This document shows, one piece after another, positions 5,894 through 9,455 of a stretch of DNA of 9,455 bases (its first letter is position 1; every line of letters starts with the position of its first letter). A program made the translations under genes and the position numbers. This DNA comes from JADGAU01 sp045047105 (GTDB lineage: Bacteria; Pseudomonadota; Gammaproteobacteria; GRL18): contig JASFYQ010000135.1 of assembly GCA_045047105.1 (NCBI GenBank), positions 1-9,455 of the forward strand, read 5' to 3'. Below the pieces are notes generated by a model. It saw only the letters and a list, made by a program, of their open reading frames with translations. It searched no databases and was not told the DNA's origin.

Positions 5894-5920
5894 TTGTCGG
5901 TTTGATTTTTTTGTTATTAT
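5894..5920 (+). promoter_or_regulatory. Possible promoter of mutS
   Basis: TATTAT (5915-5920) is preceded by TGT, forming an extended -10. TTGTCG (5894-5899) lies 15 bp upstream as a short-spaced -35. The leader would be about 30 nt. The 142-bp gap after the hydrolase gene shows no terminator hairpin, so read-through from the hydrolase is also possible. Confidence 0.35.
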
Positions 5921-5958
5921 TAGCCTTTGCCACTTTTAGTTAAACAATATAAAAATCA

Positions 5959-8574
5959 ATGAAATCAATAGACAAAACTGCTACACATACTCCTATGATG
6001 CAACAATACTTGAAAATCAAGGCTGATTTTCCAGATATGTTATTGTTTTATCGTATGGGTGATTTTTATGAGATGTTTTTTGATGATGCCAAAAAAGCCT
6101 CTGAATTGCTTAACCTGACCCTAACTGCCAGAGGCAAGACTAATGGCAATCCTATTCCTATGGCGGGTATTCCCTGGCATTCAGCGGACAATTATCTGGC
6201 CCGCCTGGTTAAACTCAATCAATCGGTAGCAATTTGCGAACAAATTGGTGATCCCGCCACATCCAAAGGACCAGTGGATAGAAAAGTAGTACGAATTATT
6301 ACCCCTGGCACTATTACCGAAGATAATTTATTACAGGAACATAAAGACAATTTAATTGCCTGTATCTGCGAAACAAAAAAAATCTATGGTCTTGCAGTAT
6401 TAGATATGACCTCCGGGCGTTTTATTATTCAGGAATTGCCAAGCCAAGAGGCATTATTTAGCGAAATTGAACGTTTTCACCCAGTGGAAATTTTACTTTC
6501 AGAAAAAACCCAGATTAAACAGCAATTACAACAACAATTGGGTAATAGCTCTGCTTTTAAACAACAATCGGACTGGTGGTATGATGAGTCAACCGCACGT
6601 AGGTTATTAAATCAACAATTTGCTACCAAAGACCTCTCTGGTTTTGGCTGTGAACAACTCAATATTGCTATTCGAGCAGCAGGCTGTATGATGCAATATA
6701 TCAACGATACCCAGCGTTGTGAATTGCCCCATATCAAAAAAATCACCGCAGAAATTAACTCTGATAGTGTTATTTTAGATAGTGTCAGTCGTCAAAATCT
6801 GGAAATCAATGAAGCGCTTAATCGGACCCATAACCATAGTCTAATCTCTGTTATAAATAAAACCGCCACTGCAATGGGAGCCAGAATGTTAATTCGCTGG
6901 CTCAACCGCCCGCTTAAGGATCATAATTTATTACAACAACGCATCACCGCAATAAGTGCTTTAATAAATAATGAATTATATCAAAAAGGACATACACAAC
7001 TTAAAAACATTGGCGATATTGAACGAATTTTAAGCCGTATTGCGCTAAAAACTGCCCGTCCCAGAGATTTACTTAAATTAGGCATTGCATTAAATAGCTT
7101 GCCTCAATTGCAACAATATTTATGCTCTTTTACATCACCTGCTAATCCTAAAATTTTCCAGCTCAGCCAGACTATTTCAGAGTTTCCACAGTTAGCTGAT
7201 TTATTAACACGTGCATTAGTAGAAGAACCTCCCGTTTTAATACGTGATGGCGGTGTAATTGCAAATGGATATAATAGTGAACTGGATGAGCTGCGTAGCT
7301 TAAAAGACAATGCCAATCAGTTTTTACTGGATTTAGAAACTCGTGAAAAAGCCAGTACCCAAATTCCTTCATTAAAAGTCAGTTATAATAAAATTCATGG
7401 TTTTTATATTGACGTCACTAAAAGTTATAGCAGCCAGGTTCCTGCTCATTATCTGCGCCGCCAAACACTTAAAGCCAGTGAACGATATATTATTCCAGAA
7501 TTAAAAGAGTTTGAAGAAAAAATTCTTGGAGCAAATGAAAAAGCACTGGCCAAAGAAAAAAAACTCTACAATGAGTTATTAGAGCTATTTATTCCTCACC
7601 TTGAGACCTTACAGCAAAGTGCTCTGGCTCTGAGTGAATTAGATGTTTTACTTAATTTAGCCGAACGGGCTGATACATTAGACTGGAATGCTCCTGATTT
7701 TTCATCACAGCATGCAGATTTCAAAATCACACAGGGCCGCCATCCAGTAGTGGAACAGGTTCAACAACAACCCTTTATTGCTAACGATTTCACACTGGAT
7801 AAGCAACATAAAATGCTGTTAATTACAGGCCCTAATATGGGCGGTAAATCCACCTATATGCGCCAGGTAGCCTTAATTACGCTACTTGCCCATATAGGCA
7901 GTTATGTTCCAGCACAATCAGCTACTTTCCCCCCAATTGACCGAATTTTTACACGCATAGGAGCGCAGGATGATTTAGCCAGTGGACGCTCCACCTTTAT
8001 GGTAGAGATGACAGAAACGGCTAATATTATTAATAATGCCACAGCCCAAAGCCTGGTTTTAATGGATGAGATAGGAAGAGGCACCAGTACCTTTGACGGA
8101 CTCTCCTTAGCCTATGCAACAGCCAGTTACCTTGCTACCAAGATAAAATGTTATAGCCTGTTTTCAACCCACTATTTTGAATTAACCGAACTAAATAAAC
8201 GCTTTAGTGAAATACAAAATGTACATCTGGATGCCGATGAATATAAAAATAAATTGGTCTTTTTACACCATATAAAACCAGGTCCTGCATCAAAAAGTTT
8301 TGGGATACAGGTCGCATCTCTGGCAGGAGTTCCTGATAGCGTTATTCAACAGGCAAAAGCTAAATTAGCTTTGTTAGAGCAACAGGCAGGAATTGAAAAA
8401 TCTACCAATACAGAAGTACTACAGACAGAGCTCAGTCAACAAAAACAGCTATTTGAAGACCCAATAACAAGTAATGAAAGAGAAATAAAACAGCAGCTAA
8501 AACAAATTAAGCTGGATGATATAACACCAAGACAGGCACTTGAGCACTTATACCATTTACAAAAATTACTCTAA
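5959..8574 (+). CDS. mutS: DNA mismatch repair protein MutS
   Basis: MutS recognises mismatches and small loops, then uses ATP to become a sliding clamp that recruits MutL. The 871-residue protein (E. coli 853) is complete. The mismatch-binding F-Y-E motif is at 36-38, the same numbering as E. coli, within RMGDFYEMF. GDPATSKGPVDRKVVRI continues domain I. The connector, lever and clamp domains span roughly 130-570. The ATPase has Walker A GPNMGGKST at 624-632 and Walker B LVLMDEIGRGTSTFDG with Asp703-Glu704. Near the C-terminus, QKQLF at 828-832 fits the beta-clamp consensus QxxLF, and the final DDITPRQALEHLY matches the E. coli dimer/tetramer helices. The start gives THTPMMQQYL in the expected place; the ribosome site is weak. 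mutL and mutH are not in view. It converges on dnaQ. Confidence 0.99.
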   Translation: MKSIDKTATHTPMMQQYLKIKADFPDMLLFYRMGDFYEMFFDDAKKASELLNLTLTARGKTNGNPIPMAGIPWHSADNYLARLVKLNQSVAICEQIGDPATSKGPVDRKVVRIITPGTITEDNLLQEHKDNLIACICETKKIYGLAVLDMTSGRFIIQELPSQEALFSEIERFHPVEILLSEKTQIKQQLQQQLGNSSAFKQQSDWWYDESTARRLLNQQFATKDLSGFGCEQLNIAIRAAGCMMQYINDTQRCELPHIKKITAEINSDSVILDSVSRQNLEINEALNRTHNHSLISVINKTATAMGARMLIRWLNRPLKDHNLLQQRITAISALINNELYQKGHTQLKNIGDIERILSRIALKTARPRDLLKLGIALNSLPQLQQYLCSFTSPANPKIFQLSQTISEFPQLADLLTRALVEEPPVLIRDGGVIANGYNSELDELRSLKDNANQFLLDLETREKASTQIPSLKVSYNKIHGFYIDVTKSYSSQVPAHYLRRQTLKASERYIIPELKEFEEKILGANEKALAKEKKLYNELLELFIPHLETLQQSALALSELDVLLNLAERADTLDWNAPDFSSQHADFKITQGRHPVVEQVQQQPFIANDFTLDKQHKMLLITGPNMGGKSTYMRQVALITLLAHIGSYVPAQSATFPPIDRIFTRIGAQDDLASGRSTFMVEMTETANIINNATAQSLVLMDEIGRGTSTFDGLSLAYATASYLATKIKCYSLFSTHYFELTELNKRFSEIQNVHLDADEYKNKLVFLHHIKPGPASKSFGIQVASLAGVPDSVIQQAKAKLALLEQQAGIEKSTNTEVLQTELSQQKQLFEDPITSNEREIKQQLKQIKLDDITPRQALEHLYHLQKLL

Positions 8575-8580
8575 TTTTTG
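8560..8580. terminator. Possible bidirectional terminator hairpin between mutS and dnaQ
   Basis: CAAAAATTA (8560-8568), loop CTC and TAATTTTTG (8572-8580) form a perfect 9-bp inverted repeat. It covers the last codons of mutS and the whole 6-bp gap, ending against the dnaQ stop. The A-run/T-run layout reads the same on both strands. With only one G:C pair the stem is weak for a classical terminator, so the role is tentative. Confidence 0.4.
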
Positions 8581-9306
8581 CTAATTAAGCTGCTTAGACC
8601 AGATCACCTGCCCTGCTTTTTTTTCTATCATTTCCATCATAGCCTGATGAGCTAACACTTCATCCTCTGCGGCATTAATAATCTGAATTTTTTCTCGATT
8701 ATCTGCTAAACGAATAATCTGATGCTGATTTGCCAGAGAGTTTTGATCTGAGCCAGTAAACATCATTGCAGTTTGTCCACCGGTCATAGCCAGGTAAACA
8801 TCGGCCAGGATCTCAGAATCTAATAAAGCACCATGCAAGTCGCGATTACTATTATCTATACCATAGCTACGACACAAAGCATCCAGGTTATTTTTTTGCC
8901 CTGGTCGTAAATCTTTAGCTATTTTCAAACTATCAATACAGCCACAGCAATCTTCAATTCGATTGATAGCTAATGATTTTTTTATACTGCCTAATAGATT
9001 TATTTCATTATTAAGAAAGCCTAAATCAAAAGGGGCATTATGAATAATCAGTTCATTGCCTTTAATAAAATCTATAAACTCATGAACTATCTGGGCAAAA
9101 ACAGGTTTATCAGATAAAAATTCATTACTTAGACCATGTACATTAAATGCTTCTTCAGGCATATCACGTTCTGGATTAATATATTGATGATAGGTATTGC
9201 CCGTTAATCTTCTATCAACCAGTTCAACACAACCAATCTCAACAATGCGATCGCCATTTCCAGGTGATAACCCTGTTGTTTCTGTATCTAATACAATTTG
9301 TCTCAT
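8581..9306 (-). CDS. dnaQ: DNA polymerase III epsilon subunit (3'-5' proofreading exonuclease)
   Basis: Epsilon removes misincorporated bases inside the Pol III core, bound between the alpha polymerase and the beta clamp. The 241-residue protein is a DEDDh exonuclease: Exo I DTETTGL with Asp7 and Glu9, Exo II HNAPFDLGF with Asp94, Exo III HGALLDSEILADVY with His158 and Asp163. QTAMMF at 178-183 corresponds to the clamp-binding QTSMAF of E. coli epsilon. The C-terminal INAAEDEVLAHQAMMEMIEKK and VIW region (210-236) matches the tail that binds the alpha PHP domain, so this is the replicative subunit and not a generic exonuclease. A CCGC cluster at 120-123 is unusual. The first ATG starts right at the exonuclease strand; no ribosome site is visible before it. 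rnhA, its frequent neighbour, is not within the window. Confidence 0.98.
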   Translation of the reverse strand: MRQIVLDTETTGLSPGNGDRIVEIGCVELVDRRLTGNTYHQYINPERDMPEEAFNVHGLSNEFLSDKPVFAQIVHEFIDFIKGNELIIHNAPFDLGFLNNEINLLGSIKKSLAINRIEDCCGCIDSLKIAKDLRPGQKNNLDALCRSYGIDNSNRDLHGALLDSEILADVYLAMTGGQTAMMFTGSDQNSLANQHQIIRLADNREKIQIINAAEDEVLAHQAMMEMIEKKAGQVIWSKQLN

Positions 9307-9389
9307 AATAATTTTATTAAGTTAAATAATTAATAATAAACACTATGTAACTACTCAGTGTATTCATCTTTTACCACAGAACTGCGTTA

Positions 9390-9445
9390 TTTTTGCCCTC
9401 AAAATGGTCACATATTCGTATATGCTCACATTTTTCGGTCAAAAA
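9390..9445. repeat. 56-bp imperfect palindrome upstream of dnaQ
   Basis: Around a dyad centre between 9417 and 9418, paired blocks occur in exact register: CATAT/ATATG (9411-9415, 9420-9424), AAAATG/CATTTT (9401-9406, 9429-9434) and TTTTTG/CAAAAA (9390-9395, 9440-9445). These are separated by mismatched blocks of equal size and a TCGT loop. About 21 of 29 positions of the longer alignment pair. It begins about 84 bp upstream of dnaQ and reaches the right edge, so the full element may be longer. This is the look of a dispersed palindromic repeat or MITE end, but no second copy is in the window. Short open frames crossing it on both strands are not convincing genes. Confidence 0.6.
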
Positions 9446-9455
9446 AGCCTGATTC

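Noticed and set aside
7104..8084. Three minus-strand open frames of 60-70 codons inside mutS
   Set aside because: mutS is certain across this region and the antisense frames show no recognisable protein or ribosome site.
9371..9455. Open frame entering from the right edge on the minus strand (27 codons before a stop), and a plus-strand ATG frame from 9404 to the edge
   Set aside because: Both overlap the imperfect palindrome, are very short and show no family signature. They could be part of a repeat, but a gene cannot be supported.

Overview
The window is an AT-rich stretch of bacterial chromosome made almost entirely of housekeeping genes. Gene order and protein content point to a Gammaproteobacterium. 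MutS reads like the Escherichia coli protein along its whole length, DnaQ carries the gammaproteobacterial clamp-binding and polymerase-binding tail, and rib genes followed by nusB and thiL are typical of that class. I cannot name the genus. I found no tRNA, rRNA, CRISPR array, transposase or toxin-antitoxin pair, and no gene-free stretch longer than 300 bases.

Layout. Positions 1-155 hold a tandem repeat array: seven perfect 14-bp copies, then decayed relatives. Positions 156-4043, minus strand, hold a riboflavin/thiamine operon transcribed in the order ribE, ribBX, ribH, nusB, thiL, with a good promoter near 4152-4179. Positions 4207-4701, minus strand, encode a four-helix membrane protein I do not recognise. 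Positions 4702-4961 are a divergent promoter region with two inverted repeats. Positions 4962-5816, plus strand, encode a membrane-anchored alpha/beta hydrolase. Positions 5959-8574, plus strand, are mutS. Positions 8581-9306, minus strand, are dnaQ, converging on mutS with only 6 bp between them. Positions 9307-9455 are non-coding and contain a 56-bp imperfect palindrome that looks like the edge of a dispersed repeat.

How the genes work together. RibBX makes dihydroxybutanone phosphate, RibH joins it to the pyrimidine to give lumazine, and RibE turns lumazine into riboflavin. The GTP branch (RibA and RibD) is not encoded here, and the RibA-like half of RibBX has lost its catalytic signature, so both enzymes must be encoded elsewhere. 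ThiL makes thiamine diphosphate and NusB acts in transcription antitermination. MutS and DnaQ both serve replication fidelity, and both carry a visible sliding-clamp motif.

I see no undescribed multi-gene system. The points most worth a second look are the GATC-bearing tandem array at the left edge, the palindromic repeat at the right edge, the degenerate RibX domain, the nusB-thiL junction (same frame, TTG start), and a fresh 7-codon duplication in the unknown membrane protein.
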